A DNA stretch of 64,000 bases from Ypsolopha sequella (taxonomy: Eukaryota; Arthropoda; Insecta; Lepidoptera; Ypsolophidae): contig OW204010.1 in NCBI GenBank assembly GCA_934047225.1, positions 1 to 64,000 on the forward strand, written 5' to 3'. Under the pieces are notes generated by a model. The model had not been told where the DNA came from and did no database searches. It saw only the letters and a list, made by a program, of their open reading frames with translations. Both the position numbers and the translations under genes were made by a program. Positions 51,401 through 54,020 of the stretch are shown here, piece by piece. Positions within the stretch are counted from its first letter, which is position 1, and each line of letters begins with the position of its first letter.

Positions 51401-54020
51401 TTTGACAGCACTAAAACTAAAACTAAAGCCTTCAGAATCGGCTACAATGGTTGAGTAACTTGTATTTATACATAAGTACCTATATTATGTATGTGTGTGT
51501 GTGATCTGTCGAATAACATTTTCTTTTTATTTAAAACTTCCGTATTATTTTCATCTATGCCTTGCTATGACTATGAACACCTGTAAAGTTTGAATGGCAA
51601 CCATACAAAGTAAATATGATTAATACTTAGTTAGATTAAATAATTTAAACAGAATAATTCATATTTTACATGCTTAGTATTATTTTGTACGAATGTATCA
51701 AAATAGAAATAAAATGAAAACCAAAGTAATCAATATATAATAAGCCTATTTGACTAACAATTAGTTCCTTAGGCAGTAGAAAACTGGGCGTCCTATCTCA
51801 ATGGGCCTTGAAGGGAAAGTACTTCAAATATTGACATTTTTATTACTTAACGAAAGATGTACAGGGATGCTAAAAATATGCTTAAAGTTGAATACAAACT
51901 ATAATGGTCTTTCTTTCATTCAAGAAAGTAAGTATGTATTACAGGGTTATTTTTTAAAATGTGGCTGTTTTGATTCCTATATCAAGAATGCAGTTTATTT
52001 GACAAATCTTTGAGTGCTGGTCTCCTGATGGTTCAAAATAAAATGATGTCTCCATTATTAAGGGTTGATTCAATGGATTTGTTACAAAATATAAATAAAT
52101 AAATATAACTGCCAAGATACAACTATTAATAAATAAATATAACTGCCAAGATACAACTATTAATAAATAAATATAACTGCCAAGATACAACTATTAATAA
52201 ATAAATATAACTGCCAAGATACAACTATTAACAAATAAATATAACTGCCAAGATACAACTATTAATAAATAAATATAACTGCCAAGATACAACTATTAAT
52301 AAATAAATATAACTGCCAAGATACAACTATTAATAAATAAATATAACTGCCAAGATACAACTATTAATAAATAAATATAACTGCCAAGATACAACTATTA
52401 ATAAATAAATATAACTGCCAAGATACAACTATTAATAAATAAATATAACTGCCAAGATACAACTATTAGCTCAGAAAACTTTTCACAATAGTTTGCTGTA
52501 TGCATAAACATATTTTAATAATATTATGGAAGCTTCAAAATAATTGGATTTTCTATAAGTGTAATATTAGATCAGTTTAGCAAATTATTGCTAGTATCAT
52601 GACTGTGGAAATTATGGCTAGTATCATGACCGTGGAAATTATGGCTAGTATCATGACCGTGGAAAACATAGAGAGAGTAAAGTGGCAAAGCTATATATAG
52701 TAGGATATCAAAGATTATTGTAATATCAATAAAAATATGTTTATGCAATATAGTAAACTATTGTTAAAAGTTATATTATCTAATGGTTCTATGTTGGCCA
52801 TTACAAGTATTTCTTAATATTTAGTTACAAATCTGGAGAAACTACCCTTAAGTGTGGTATTATCTTCAATATTTAAAGTACTTTCCCTCCAAGGCCCTCT
52901 GCACTGGCGTGCACAGAACTTTTTGCTGGAAAAGCAAGCAATTGGTCAAGAATAACAATAAAAAAAATATGAAAATATTTAAATATCACTTTGAAAAAAA
53001 AGTTTGTATTGGAAATTTTCATTTTAGGGTAGACATTGTCTACCCTGGCGTCATACAATTTTTTTTTTCAAAGTGATATTTAAATATTTTCATTTTTTTT
53101 TTATTGTTGTTCTTGACCAATTGTTTGCTTTTCCAGCAAAAAGTCCTGTGCACGCCAGTGGCCCACTGAGATGGGATATCCTGTATATTAATTTATTTAC
53201 ATGTTTATTTCTATTTAATACATGATAATTGAACAAGGTACCTGTATAGTTACACTTTTTCAAATATGTAGGTAACAATGTACTTAATAAACTCTTTAAA
53301 TAAAAAAAAAATACTTTGTATACATAAATTGTCATCCAAACAGTAAGATTATAACAAAAGTGTAGGTACTGGACAAAGACTGCTGGTAAAATAATTACAT
53401 GAAACTAATTGCCATTGTTGATGCCAGCAGAGACATACCAGGTGTCAACAGATAGCTCTGTTTAGAGAAACCACATATTAACTGAAAATCCTGAAAGATT
53501 TTCCAAAAGGAACATGTCCAATTCTTTGATAAAAATGTCTTGTGAACTAAAATGTGGGTGGACTACAAAGCAAATTTAGATGGACCAGATTTAAGATCTT
53601 TCCGTCTAAAATGGACATAATTTTAATAATGGTATGTAATCAGATAATATACTACCAAGTATGTACTCAAAGTAAAAGGTAAGGTTTTACTCTTGTATCC
53701 ATCAATCACTACATCAATAATTAATCAGGCAGTGTCCAGTACATGGAAGAAAACTATGATAAATAAATAAGTATCAATTACATGGCCAGATGAGTGCATA
53801 GCGTTCTAGAATGATCTAAGAGTGAGCATGCGGTGTGTTTGCCTCCAGGAGCTCCGGAACTCGGCGCCAGCACCGCAAATAGCACCACGACAAGGATCCC
53901 TACAATCAGCCACCGCTTCCTCAGCTCCTGCCACATATTGATGTCATACTGTCCACGCTGTCGAGTGGGAACACTCCGAGACTGATATAGGACCTCGTTA
54001 GATGCTGTTGTTGACAGCAT
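9285..54020 (-). CDS. SLC10A7-like membrane transporter, six exons (gene span)
   Basis: Minus-strand exons: A 53843-54020, B 46245-46434, C 40752-40902, D 30372-30600, E 16649-16759 and candidate F 9285-9451. Junction phases (1, 2, 0, 1, 1) agree throughout, and the 1026-nt sum gives about 341 residues, close to the roughly 340 of human SLC10A7. SLC10A7 is a multi-pass SBF-like protein of the bile acid/sodium symporter superfamily, linked to calcium and Golgi homeostasis. Shared landmarks: a charged start then RKRWLIVGI and a GG near residue 60, IYFSAG (family IFFNSG), an interrupted helix in exon C, and hydrophobic runs spaced as in the family. Identity is low, so this may be a divergent orthologue, a paralogue or a decaying gene. 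Oddities are a GC donor after exon A and an in-frame TGA in exon F. Introns are 5.3-13.6 kb, filled with repeats and two LTR elements in the same orientation. Confidence 0.65.
9481..10019 (-). mobile_element. LINE 3' region (UTR) fragment
   Basis: Begins with a short tail of repeated AAATTC and contains GACTTTGGTCTTGGGATCAG and long TG-rich stretches. The same kind of sequence is found in the LINE at 31870-32110, so this is probably the 3' UTR of a related minus-strand element. Confidence 0.5.
10020..11654. repeat. 71-bp satellite-like array, 23 copies
   Basis: The unit begins CTTAAAGCATGTTTATATCT and includes GATCATTAACAACGTAATGC; the spacing is exactly 71 bp throughout. The first eleven copies are almost invariant. 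From about 10841, copies with ACAAC alternate with copies carrying CTAC, forming a 142-bp dimer. Confidence 0.96.
11660..11860 (+). pseudogene. Degraded retrotransposon C-terminal fragment
   Basis: The plus strand reads, with stops, as RFGHGHVERMNES and then RPGRSRRTYAD, matching the RWFGHVERM...GRPRKTYAD segment common at the end of lepidopteran retrotransposon reverse transcriptases. It is followed by (GAAT)n and a 3' end with CACTTTATTTCACAC. Confidence 0.45.
11861..13537. other. AT-rich intron sequence without supported genes
   Basis: Contains poly-A and poly-T runs, a CTAGCCCTTTTCG motif repeated with its inverse around 12825-12920, and scattered short frames under 90 codons. Nothing recognisable as a protein or RNA gene. 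Confidence 0.5.
13538..13690 (+). pseudogene. Crypton-like tyrosine recombinase N-terminal fragment
   Basis: From ATG at 13538 the frame gives a roughly 50-residue peptide with ILPEKSKSRY and STYDEFIAW, ending in TAA. These resemble the start of the SAM-like core-binding domain of Crypton-type recombinases, in which a KSK..Y....F..W pattern is typical. The rest of the protein is absent. Assigned from memory of the family only. Confidence 0.35.
13765..13990. mobile_element. Inverted-repeat element beside the recombinase fragment
   Basis: TGCGGAACCGTCATTGCAA and its diverged inverse around 13850-13885 face each other over a GC-rich centre. A second nested inverted pair, TTTACGCAC and GTGCGTAAA, follows at 13930-13970. 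Probably a non-autonomous DNA element; class unknown. Confidence 0.45.
14440..15510 (-). pseudogene. LINE reverse transcriptase C-terminal fragment expanded by a 71-bp array
   Basis: Translated on the minus strand, the flanks of the array read as the end of a jockey/CR1-type reverse transcriptase (FGPQVYN-like, then a stretch like LPDDVVKSLNLI), with stops. The array lies inside it at 14504-15504. Confidence 0.45.
14504..15504. repeat. 71-bp minisatellite, about 14 copies
   Basis: The unit starts GGCAAGTTATACACTTGAGG and includes CCCTAGTTCATTTTGTAAG. Copies are nearly identical; one has CACGCTAG for CACCCTAG near 15248. The period equals that of the array at 10020-11654, but the sequences are unrelated. 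Confidence 0.95.
15511..16648. other. Intron sequence with retroposon debris
   Basis: A (TAGA)n microsatellite at 15648-15664 adjoins AACATTTATTTCCCAAAAAC, typical of a LINE/SINE 3' end on the minus strand. The rest, including a minus-strand frame of 120 codons at 15923-16285, shows no recognisable domain. A C(12) run lies at 16607-16619. Confidence 0.4.
16649..16759 (-). CDS. Exon E of SLC10A7-like gene
   Basis: Acceptor TGTCCCCAG at 16768-16760, donor GTTTGT at 16648. It enters in phase 1 and leaves in phase 1. It encodes a hydrophobic helix (LLWLVLCAVCCHIVAL) and then DRTVLFCALPKAMDDG, the counterpart of the conserved family segment ADTVAIIFCSTHKSLTLG, which follows a TM helix in the same way. 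Confidence 0.62.
16867..17200 (+). pseudogene. RTE-type LINE, C-terminal end of reverse transcriptase
   Basis: About 100 codons ending in TGA. It includes KWQWAGHISRGRDNRWGRM, a TLEWRPR segment, RLRARWTDDL and a final REEWRNIGE-like region (here RQEWRNIGEVYVQQW). This is the well-known end of RTE-type reverse transcriptases abundant in moths. 5'-truncated, so inactive. Confidence 0.85.
17340..17560 (-). mobile_element. Lepidopteran interspersed repeat fragment
   Basis: Contains GGCCGGTAACAT followed by GCAAGTGCGAGTCCGACTC, the reverse of the terminal arm seen at 57820-57855, and later ACCACACAATACTGGCAAGG. Related material lies at 46060-46205. Confidence 0.6.
17674..18159. mobile_element. 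486-bp MITE with TA target duplication
   Basis: Terminal inverted repeats CAGGCTGTTTGGGACATCGA and TCGATGTCCCAAACACCCTG, with inner homology to AATATTTT and beyond. Flanking TA lies on both sides (17672-17673 and 18160-18161). The AT-rich interior contains two inverted copies of TTAGCCATAAATAGTGTTTTC. Confidence 0.87.
18180..18900 (+). mobile_element. Retroposon family X, copy 1
   Basis: Shares order and sequence with 44700-45134: a CTTGCTAAGACGAAGGGCAAG hairpin-like start, GGATGGGATTTGGTCGGCTG, CCTGGTCCCTGGCCGG, then AAATTAAATAAACCTTTAAT and a tail region TTTGCAATGCAAAACTATTTG. The (TA)n at 18738-18758 is longer than in the other copies. Confidence 0.72.
18901..19378. other. AT-rich sequence with SINE tail remnant
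   Basis: 19225-19283 carries the plus-strand SINE 3' tail (CCGGGGATTCATGTCGTGAC) found in the other SINEs of the window. Nothing else recognised. Confidence 0.5.
19379..19555. repeat. 41-bp minisatellite, about 4 copies
   Basis: The unit begins TCCGAAATTAAGGCGCCATT and ends GGCCACAGTA. One copy has GGCACC for GGCGCC. The first copy is incomplete. Confidence 0.92.
19556..20564. other. No supported gene
   Basis: Contains a 101-codon plus-strand frame (19919-20224) that overlaps an equally long minus-strand frame. Neither has a recognisable domain. A short GC-richer stretch lies at 20040-20180. Confidence 0.4.
20565..21015. repeat. Octamer array, left part
   Basis: 8-bp units of the form TATCNNCG. 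Mostly every second unit is TATCGACG, and the units between vary (GGC, GTC, GTT, CCC, TCT at the variable positions). It was continuous with 28645-29975 before the BEL/Pao insertion, as the CCCCG duplication at the break shows. Long open frames on both strands result from the 24-bp coding period and are not genes. Confidence 0.95.
21016..21464 (-). repeat. BEL/Pao 3' LTR
   Basis: On the coding strand it begins TGTTCACGCTACACTACG and ends GCCAGCGGCTACA, the usual TG...CA. On the plus strand it includes GCGCGCGGC followed by eleven Gs. Confidence 0.93.
21422..25487 (-). CDS. BEL/Pao pol: protease, RT, RNase H, integrase (integrase broken)
   Basis: Pol makes the enzymes for reverse transcription and integration. 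After a His/Ser-rich linker (25487-25377) comes ATG 25376. The protease region has ALLDCGSMLTLCS, where the family usually has DSG or DTG. RT: FSTDIRMMFRNI (motif A) and FVDDILSGA (catalytic). RNase H: FADASEAGFGAAIYL. Integrase: an HHCC zinc region with HPGADTLHAIL, then first Asp in VTTDFAGHF and second in RSDCGTNYVGA. The frame stops at 21987, and homology resumes in another frame from about 22090 at YRVIGEQHLTFEEF, ending 21422. The stretch expected between, containing the third catalytic residue (Glu), is missing, so a deletion plus frameshift has removed integrase function. Length is otherwise normal. Confidence 0.9.
25480..25505 (-). promoter_or_regulatory. Candidate gag stop-codon readthrough signal
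   Basis: The gag stop TGA (25490-25488) is followed by CTA, the context long known to favour readthrough. It lies in a perfect hairpin: arms of 11 bp (25495-25505 and 25480-25490) and a 4-nt loop, with the stop at the start of the 3' arm. Gag and pol are in the same frame, 37 sense codons follow the TGA before the pol ATG, and no other stop intervenes. I infer a Gag-Pol fusion made by readthrough; a chance nonsense change is the alternative. Confidence 0.5.
25488..27056 (-). CDS. BEL/Pao gag polyprotein
   Basis: 522 residues. The N-terminal half has the DUF1759 Gag fold of BEL/Pao elements (IPIPEFHSNVEEWPSF, LHYLLGALKGEA). The C-terminal part has zinc-binding clusters of CCHC type (CPYCRNRGHKLIACPGF, then CRRCLGPHYENEC, CKECGRSDHHTSLH) in a proline, serine and arginine-rich setting. 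It packages the element RNA. The start is the first ATG of the frame, 1134 bp inside the 5' LTR. The TGA stop is in frame with pol. Confidence 0.93.
   Translation of the reverse strand: MPSKSQAAMFREAVKAIVLLKEIGAAVEAGDRKTYSVADFTARYANIQSVKTKLENVYYEILDDEDLSDETEATYTKKFQSALSNYDAILVAFERLNEKSALPDKTQPLSSGTPVGVLPKIPIPEFHSNVEEWPSFIAVFRSLVSEMATVSDAVKLHYLLGALKGEAHDMVKHLYPTNENYPIAMEILTKRYDNRRVLIDRFVDIIMNLPHIHMRSDIRTSFLIPLISAQSALRNLDLPMKDSDYVFVSMVVRKLQGELRTLFERKYGSRATLPTLKNLIEFLEEHARCKENESSFLASQEAPSSSRLGPSERLAQLNKLLQPTRGTPRQPYQAHQEFRPIAPRQDNRSPRPIRQPFMAFETAPVYSARLSPSPTRRQDYSAQPSSPTGGMPCPYCRNRGHKLIACPGFNNQPVQGRWDFVNSRNRCRRCLGPHYENECRSTRACKECGRSDHHTSLHRHGAMSPTRSSAHLLPPSLREQPRQRSAHEPQYRSAHATQAYTSHSNSPTQSRSPSRSRVGSQQ
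27057..28190 (-). other. BEL/Pao untranslated leader
   Basis: Between the 5' LTR and gag. AT-rich with several long A or T runs (27257-27280, 27365-27380) and repeated TTACGTA words near 27715-27790. No clear tRNA-matching primer site was seen directly after the LTR. No gene. Confidence 0.6.
28191..28639 (-). repeat. BEL/Pao 5' LTR
   Basis: Identical in length and, as far as I compared, in sequence to 21016-21464. Confidence 0.93.
28640..29975. repeat. Octamer array, right part
   Basis: Same constant/variable octamer pattern as 20565-21015, about 167 units. Recurrent blocks such as GTTGTATCGACGTATCCCCG (constant units between GTT and CCC) show larger duplications within the array. Confidence 0.95.
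29976..30371. other. No gene seen
   Basis: AT-rich start, then a GC-rich patch with GCGGCCGGTGACGGCCGG at 30217-30234, a strong inverted word. No frame supported before exon D. Confidence 0.5.
30372..30600 (-). CDS. Exon D of SLC10A7-like gene
   Basis: Acceptor CACATTCCAG ending 30601, donor GTCAGT at 30371. It enters in phase 0 and leaves in phase 1. It encodes 76 codons: FILPPLGATISSLL, then TTCTPFFLGVLYNTWWQK, and a helix ATLVLLYVECCELLND. This parallels the family order of a helix with P and LG, a charged loop (RRYIKDW) and a helix ending in CDTF. GC-rich coding base use contrasts with the AT-rich introns. Confidence 0.6.
30918..31870. repeat. 83-bp minisatellite, 11.5 copies
   Basis: The unit begins GATAGTATATTATGAACAAG and includes TCTTAGGAGGCTCCGCTCTT. 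Copies differ only at ATT/ACT in TTCCAYTATT and one CTC/TTC. It lies in the LINE 3' UTR. Confidence 0.95.
32285..32817 (-). pseudogene. LINE reverse transcriptase C-terminus, interrupted by a MITE
   Basis: Reads ERAQRSLLKVMYFKPFRFPT and KLYVLHAVLKLHKSLPYDP, typical of the jockey/CR1-type C-terminal region, up to SVYASRQ at 32585. After the MITE the same frame resumes with YLKQSAHLYNLVNK and runs to a natural stop near 32270. 5'-truncated, not functional. Confidence 0.75.
32418..32579. mobile_element. 162-bp MITE with 5-bp duplication
   Basis: Inverted ends AGCCAATTCTGAAGGCTTT and AAAGCCTTCAAAATCGGCTT, followed by TTTTAGTTTTAGTGCTGTCA on both arms. Flanked by ATTGT (32413-32417 and 32580-32584). 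Removing the element and one ATTGT restores the LINE frame, which confirms the boundaries. A second copy is at 51283-51443. Confidence 0.88.
33137..33833. repeat. 38-bp minisatellite, left part (about 18 copies)
   Basis: The unit is AATAGAATTACTAATTAATT plus TGGGTACATCTACACGGT. The first two copies have AATCGAAT. It is interrupted by the Gypsy element and resumes at 39819. Confidence 0.96.
33834..34077 (-). repeat. Gypsy 3' LTR
   Basis: On the coding strand it starts TGAAGTATAGTAACTACG and ends CCTGTTATTTGA. The start is TG but the end is GA rather than CA, an atypical terminus present in both LTRs. Confidence 0.92.
34078..34095 (-). promoter_or_regulatory. Gypsy polypurine tract
   Basis: GGGGCTTAAAAGGGGAGA on the coding strand abuts the 3' LTR, where plus-strand DNA synthesis is primed. 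Confidence 0.7.
34200..37850 (-). CDS. Gypsy pol: protease, RT, RNase H, integrase
   Basis: The open frame starts after a TAG at 37851-37853 and runs 1216 codons. The protease active site DTGAS lies near residue 40. RT: a KWRLVVDYRQLNN finger, FSKLDLSQSYYQL (motif A) and IYLDDCIIVG (catalytic YLDD). RNase H: LQTDASKLGLGAVL. Integrase: zinc region with HAGVNRMLNNIKKYYFWPGM and CNNCQ, first Asp in SLDLMGPL, second in TDMGTEF, Glu in GALENTHKHL. All catalytic positions are present. There is no conventional ATG; Gag-Pol would need a shift in the T6 run where gag and pol overlap (37834-37850). Confidence 0.92.
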   Translation of the reverse strand, partial: SFFVPKPSNHFIFSFNNFCVITCQLRDGDELNLLIDTGASLCILKYEWLLKNGDLLNLIQQDKLVIKGISGNLESIGYINLDIIIKNVVFKQKFYVFKNLSCTAEGILGQNFFTRYSAMLNYKDGTLSLENQDQSIVVQVSGNLFTIPPRCEMIKHIPTTLCSDCVILAREIHKGVYTSGVISKPQNGLIPVRILNTTDSSITVDISDLEVISLNHFDVCKFDKDSISSNRVRTLLNLLDLHSYLNKEEQKSIENVCAKYADVFHLPGDTLSTTNLIKHSIKLKDNTSSVYVKPYRLPNAMKGEVQRQIDEMLRNDIIEETTSEWSSPVLLVPKKTDKSGDKKWRLVVDYRQLNNRIQDDKFPLPNITDILDSLSNSIYFSKLDLSQSYYQLSLEEQSRKYTAFTTDKQYQMKRCPMGLKTSPSAFSRLMTIAMSGLNYKACFIYLDDCIIVGNCLETHNKNLMTILERLREVNLKLNPLKCEFLRKEIVYLGHKITSEGIFPDPTKVESLQNYPTPQNTDDVKRFVAFANYYRRFIPKFAEIAHCLNALCKKDVAFAWTDQCESAFQKLKQTLISPKVLDYPDFSDRNTFTLQTDASKLGLGAVLSNSNGKVVAYASRSLKPAETRYPVIELELLAIVWSVRHFRPYLYGKKFNIKTDHKPLIYLFNMTDPSSRLTKFRLYLEEYDFEISYVPGRQNAAADALSRITLTSTDLKNMHEHVVSVITRAKARKLRSDSTAMTPEIPATPRSDQPKVVEILKRPAESIELIIGNMSTQRQIQKLKQITSDKGNCIFVPEKSAIFVMSRSFSTVSVLARELHDFCNKLKLDELVIIKCKRYEELINILIKEMNKFEFNGILKLLILKDVMRVTDRDTKIVIMNDFHLLPTSGHAGVNRMLNNIKKYYFWPGMTNDISEFVKKCNNCQIQKHSNRHTKEPMVITSTASTAFERVSLDLMGPLSIDNLNHKYILTLQCDLAKYVEAYPLEKKDTVSVARLFVNNFILRYGIPKEIVTDMGTEFMSSVFSEICSLLNITKLHSTAYHHETLGALENTHKHLGAYLRIQCDSNNTDWSSWLPFWCFSYNTAVHTETKYTPFELVFGKVCNLPSNLQNPVVEPLYNPDSYPLELKYRLQRAQLEARNNLLMSKELRKLHFDKNANPVKYKSGDLVVIRNQVGDKLDKIYLGPFKVIQDLEPNVKILRNGKEYVTHKNNTKLFVK
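37834..39044 (-). CDS. Gypsy gag, with one internal frameshift
   Basis: The natural ATG at 39044 opens about 50 codons (start MSDQLKELHIKINFIKEYL), which run into TGA near 38896. The rest continues in another frame from about 38898 to the TAA at 37834. The main part is a Gag of about 354 residues with a retrotrans-gag region (FGTELEELFVNLTIAQ, KRFADGL) and a basic, Arg/Gly/Asn-rich C-terminus (RGFRGRGNYSNK) instead of a zinc knuckle. The break lies between an A5 and a T4 run, so a consensus error is as likely as a mutation. Confidence 0.8.
39045..39556 (-). other. Gypsy untranslated leader
   Basis: Sequence between the primer binding site and gag. No gene is supported on either strand. Confidence 0.7.
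39557..39574 (-). promoter_or_regulatory. Gypsy primer binding site
   Basis: TGGCGACCCATACCAGTT directly follows the 5' LTR on the coding strand and begins with TGG, the complement of a tRNA CCA end. The tRNA was not identified. Confidence 0.6.
39575..39818 (-). repeat. Gypsy 5' LTR
   Basis: Same 244-bp sequence as 33834-34077. Confidence 0.92.
39819..40194. repeat. 38-bp minisatellite, right part (about 9 copies)
   Basis: Continuation of 33137-33833 past the Gypsy element. The last unit (from 40160) is diverged, with GCTTACTGATTTGGGTACAT. Confidence 0.94.
40195..40534 (+). mobile_element. 5'-truncated retroposon with ATTCGT tail
   Basis: Ends in GCGAAATAAACATTTCTT and repeated ATTCGT. After the tail the 38-bp array sequence CATCTACACGGTAATCGAA resumes, and CATCTA also precedes the insertion, so it is a likely target duplication. 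No coding part retained. Confidence 0.5.
40752..40902 (-). CDS. Exon C of SLC10A7-like gene
   Basis: Acceptor CTTTCCAG ending 40903, donor GTGAGT at 40751. It enters in phase 2 and leaves in phase 0. It encodes MLSLGGPCGWLSLGLVSRD and VGNYVASLVVAPVTMGFV, aligning over 50 positions with the family segment of a PP-containing crossover followed by a helix ending VITPLL. A 36-bp array starts about 24 bp upstream of the acceptor. Confidence 0.62.
40926..41392. repeat. 36-bp minisatellite, about 13 copies
   Basis: The unit is GTCTGTTGTGTTGACACTGG plus GCACCGTTTGTCCACG. Three copies lack one TTG and are 33 bp. It abuts the next array without a gap. Confidence 0.95.
41393..44449. repeat. 54-bp minisatellite, main part (about 57 copies)
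   Basis: The unit includes ACCCACTGAGCAGATCATTA and GTACTGGTCGCTTCTCTCCA. Variants AATAGCGC and CACACGCCC are concentrated in the first 23 units, nearest exon C; the rest is nearly uniform. As 54 is a multiple of three, two minus-strand frames stay open for over 1000 codons; these are not proteins. Confidence 0.97.
44450..45134 (+). mobile_element. Retroposon family X, copy 3, inside the 54-bp array
   Basis: A 685-bp insertion flanked by ACTGGT (44444-44449 and 45135-45140), with a 3' tail of repeated TTTGAA. Contains the hairpin CTTGCTAAGTTTCTTGCCC, the conserved core CCTGGTCCCTGGCCGGG and the end AAATAAACCTTTAATTTAG. No coding capacity; probably mobilised by a LINE. Confidence 0.85.
45135..46048. 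repeat. 54-bp minisatellite, right part (about 17 copies)
   Basis: Same unit as 41393-44449, all of the uniform type except the last, which has ACACATCC and ATGATATG. Confidence 0.97.
46060..46205 (+). mobile_element. Lepidopteran interspersed repeat fragment
   Basis: Contains CATACCACCACAAAATAC and GGAGTCCGACTCG, inverted relative to the fragment at 17340-17560. Confidence 0.45.
46245..46434 (-). CDS. Exon B of SLC10A7-like gene
   Basis: Acceptor GTTGTCTCCAG ending 46435, donor GTAACT at 46244. It enters in phase 1 and leaves in phase 2. It encodes YTQYLRHGPLWWIYFSAG, where IYFSAG stands at the place of the family motif IFFNSG, then a second hydrophobic run VVAVAVMSRAVAPALAGVVA. The first bases of the exon and its acceptor are repeated upstream (46420-46582). 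Confidence 0.58.
46420..46582. repeat. 41-bp array carrying the exon B acceptor, 4 copies
   Basis: Copies start at 46420, 46461, 46502 and 46543. On the minus strand each has CACCGTTGTCTCCAG followed by GTCTGCTGTACACTCAG, that is, the acceptor plus the first 17 bases of exon B. Only the copy nearest the exon is followed by the full coding sequence. Confidence 0.93.
46674..47270. mobile_element. MITE with internal tandem copies
   Basis: Ends CTTAAGAGCGGTATCGCAGC and, inverted, GGCTGAAAAACCGGTCTTAAG share the subterminal CCGGATTGTGAAAAAC. Between 46720 and 46870 the inverted arm with TATCCTACTATACCTGTACC occurs about two and a half times. Confidence 0.65.
47546..47893. repeat. 56-bp minisatellite, about 6 copies
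   Basis: The unit includes AATGGGATATAACTACCTAA and TTCTGTCCCGCACAGTGTT. The last copy has GTCACGC. Nearly identical otherwise. Confidence 0.93.
47975..48243 (-). mobile_element. tRNA-derived SINE (glycine-like head)
   Basis: On the minus strand the head reads GTGGTCGAGTGGTAGAGCGC (A-box region), CTCGCCTGCC (anticodon arm) and GGTTCAGTCCCC (B-box). The tail near 47980-48015 has CCCCTTCGGGGATTCATG. The unexpanded relative of the element at 6930-7918. Not a tRNA gene: the acceptor stem does not close. Confidence 0.75.
48573..48834. mobile_element. 262-bp near-palindromic MITE
   Basis: Ends CAAGGTGACTTTTTGATCAT and the exact inverse, with arms of over 100 bp around a short centre at about 48690-48720. 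Flanking TA at 48571-48572 and 48835-48836. Confidence 0.9.
48837..49500. other. No gene seen
   Basis: Single-copy-looking AT-rich intron sequence. No supported frame or repeat. Confidence 0.5.
49501..49975. repeat. Degenerate minisatellite, about 44 bp
   Basis: About ten imperfect copies of AAACAAAGTGCCTTTCACTT followed by CTGTCAATGTTTTGTGAGATG. More variation in length and sequence than in the other arrays, so probably older. Confidence 0.88.
50045..50232. mobile_element. Short MITE with a perfect palindrome at one end
   Basis: Inverted arms TTAGCGTCAAAAGACAACGA (50083) and TCTTCTGACGCTAAC (end 50232), with related inner segments on TATCGCTCTCTATACACTT. TAGCCGTCTC and its exact inverse meet at 50055-50076. 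Confidence 0.65.
50233..50756. other. AT-rich sequence with a short duplicated hairpin
   Basis: Two copies of a segment with CTTGCTAAGTTTCTTGCC and TTCTCAGCAAGTCAAAGA (50625-50710). The same hairpin words occur in retroposon family X. Confidence 0.45.
50757..50950 (-). mobile_element. tRNA-derived SINE with a different tRNA head
   Basis: The tail is the same as in the other SINEs (CCCCTTCGGGGATTCATG), but the head reads GCGGTGTTAGCTTGGGCGG, then GAACGCTGGCCTCTCAATC and the B-box GGTTCGATCCCCGG. So the head comes from another tRNA-like sequence, joined to the shared tail. Confidence 0.72.
51283..51443. mobile_element. 161-bp MITE, second copy of the 32418 family
   Basis: Ends AGCCGATTCTAAAGGCTTT and AAAGCCTTCAGAATCGGCT, with interior GTTAGGAACAGAATCTAAAT inverted relative to the first copy. 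No clear target duplication. Confidence 0.82.
51444..52087. other. No gene seen
   Basis: AT-rich intron sequence. A 70-codon frame at 51801-52013 has no recognisable domain. Confidence 0.5.
52088..52467. repeat. 34-bp minisatellite, about 11 copies
   Basis: The unit is AATAAATAAATATAACTGCC plus AAGATACAACTATT. One copy has AACAAATA. Confidence 0.95.
52583..52665. repeat. Short tandem repeat, 3 copies of about 27 bp
   Basis: CTAGTATCATGACYGTGGAA followed by ATTATGG. Confidence 0.85.
52902..53160. mobile_element. 259-bp MITE with long inverted repeats
   Basis: Ends CACTGGCGTGCACAGAACTT and its inverse, with arms of about 115 bp and a centre at GGGTAGACATTGTCTACCC. Long A and T runs in the arms. 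Confidence 0.88.
53161..53842. other. No gene seen
   Basis: AT-rich first-intron sequence just inside the exon A donor. Nothing recognised. Confidence 0.5.
53843..54020 (-). CDS. Exon A (first coding) of SLC10A7-like gene, GC donor
   Basis: The start ATG at 54020 has A at -3. The hydrophilic N-terminus is followed by WQELRKRWLIVGILVVVLFA and LAPSSGAPGG, closely following the family start (RKDWFMVGI, LEPSIGVNGG). The exon must end after 53843 to join exon B in phase 1. The next intron bases are GCAAAC, a GC-type donor. No usable GT donor lies nearby. Confidence 0.68.
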
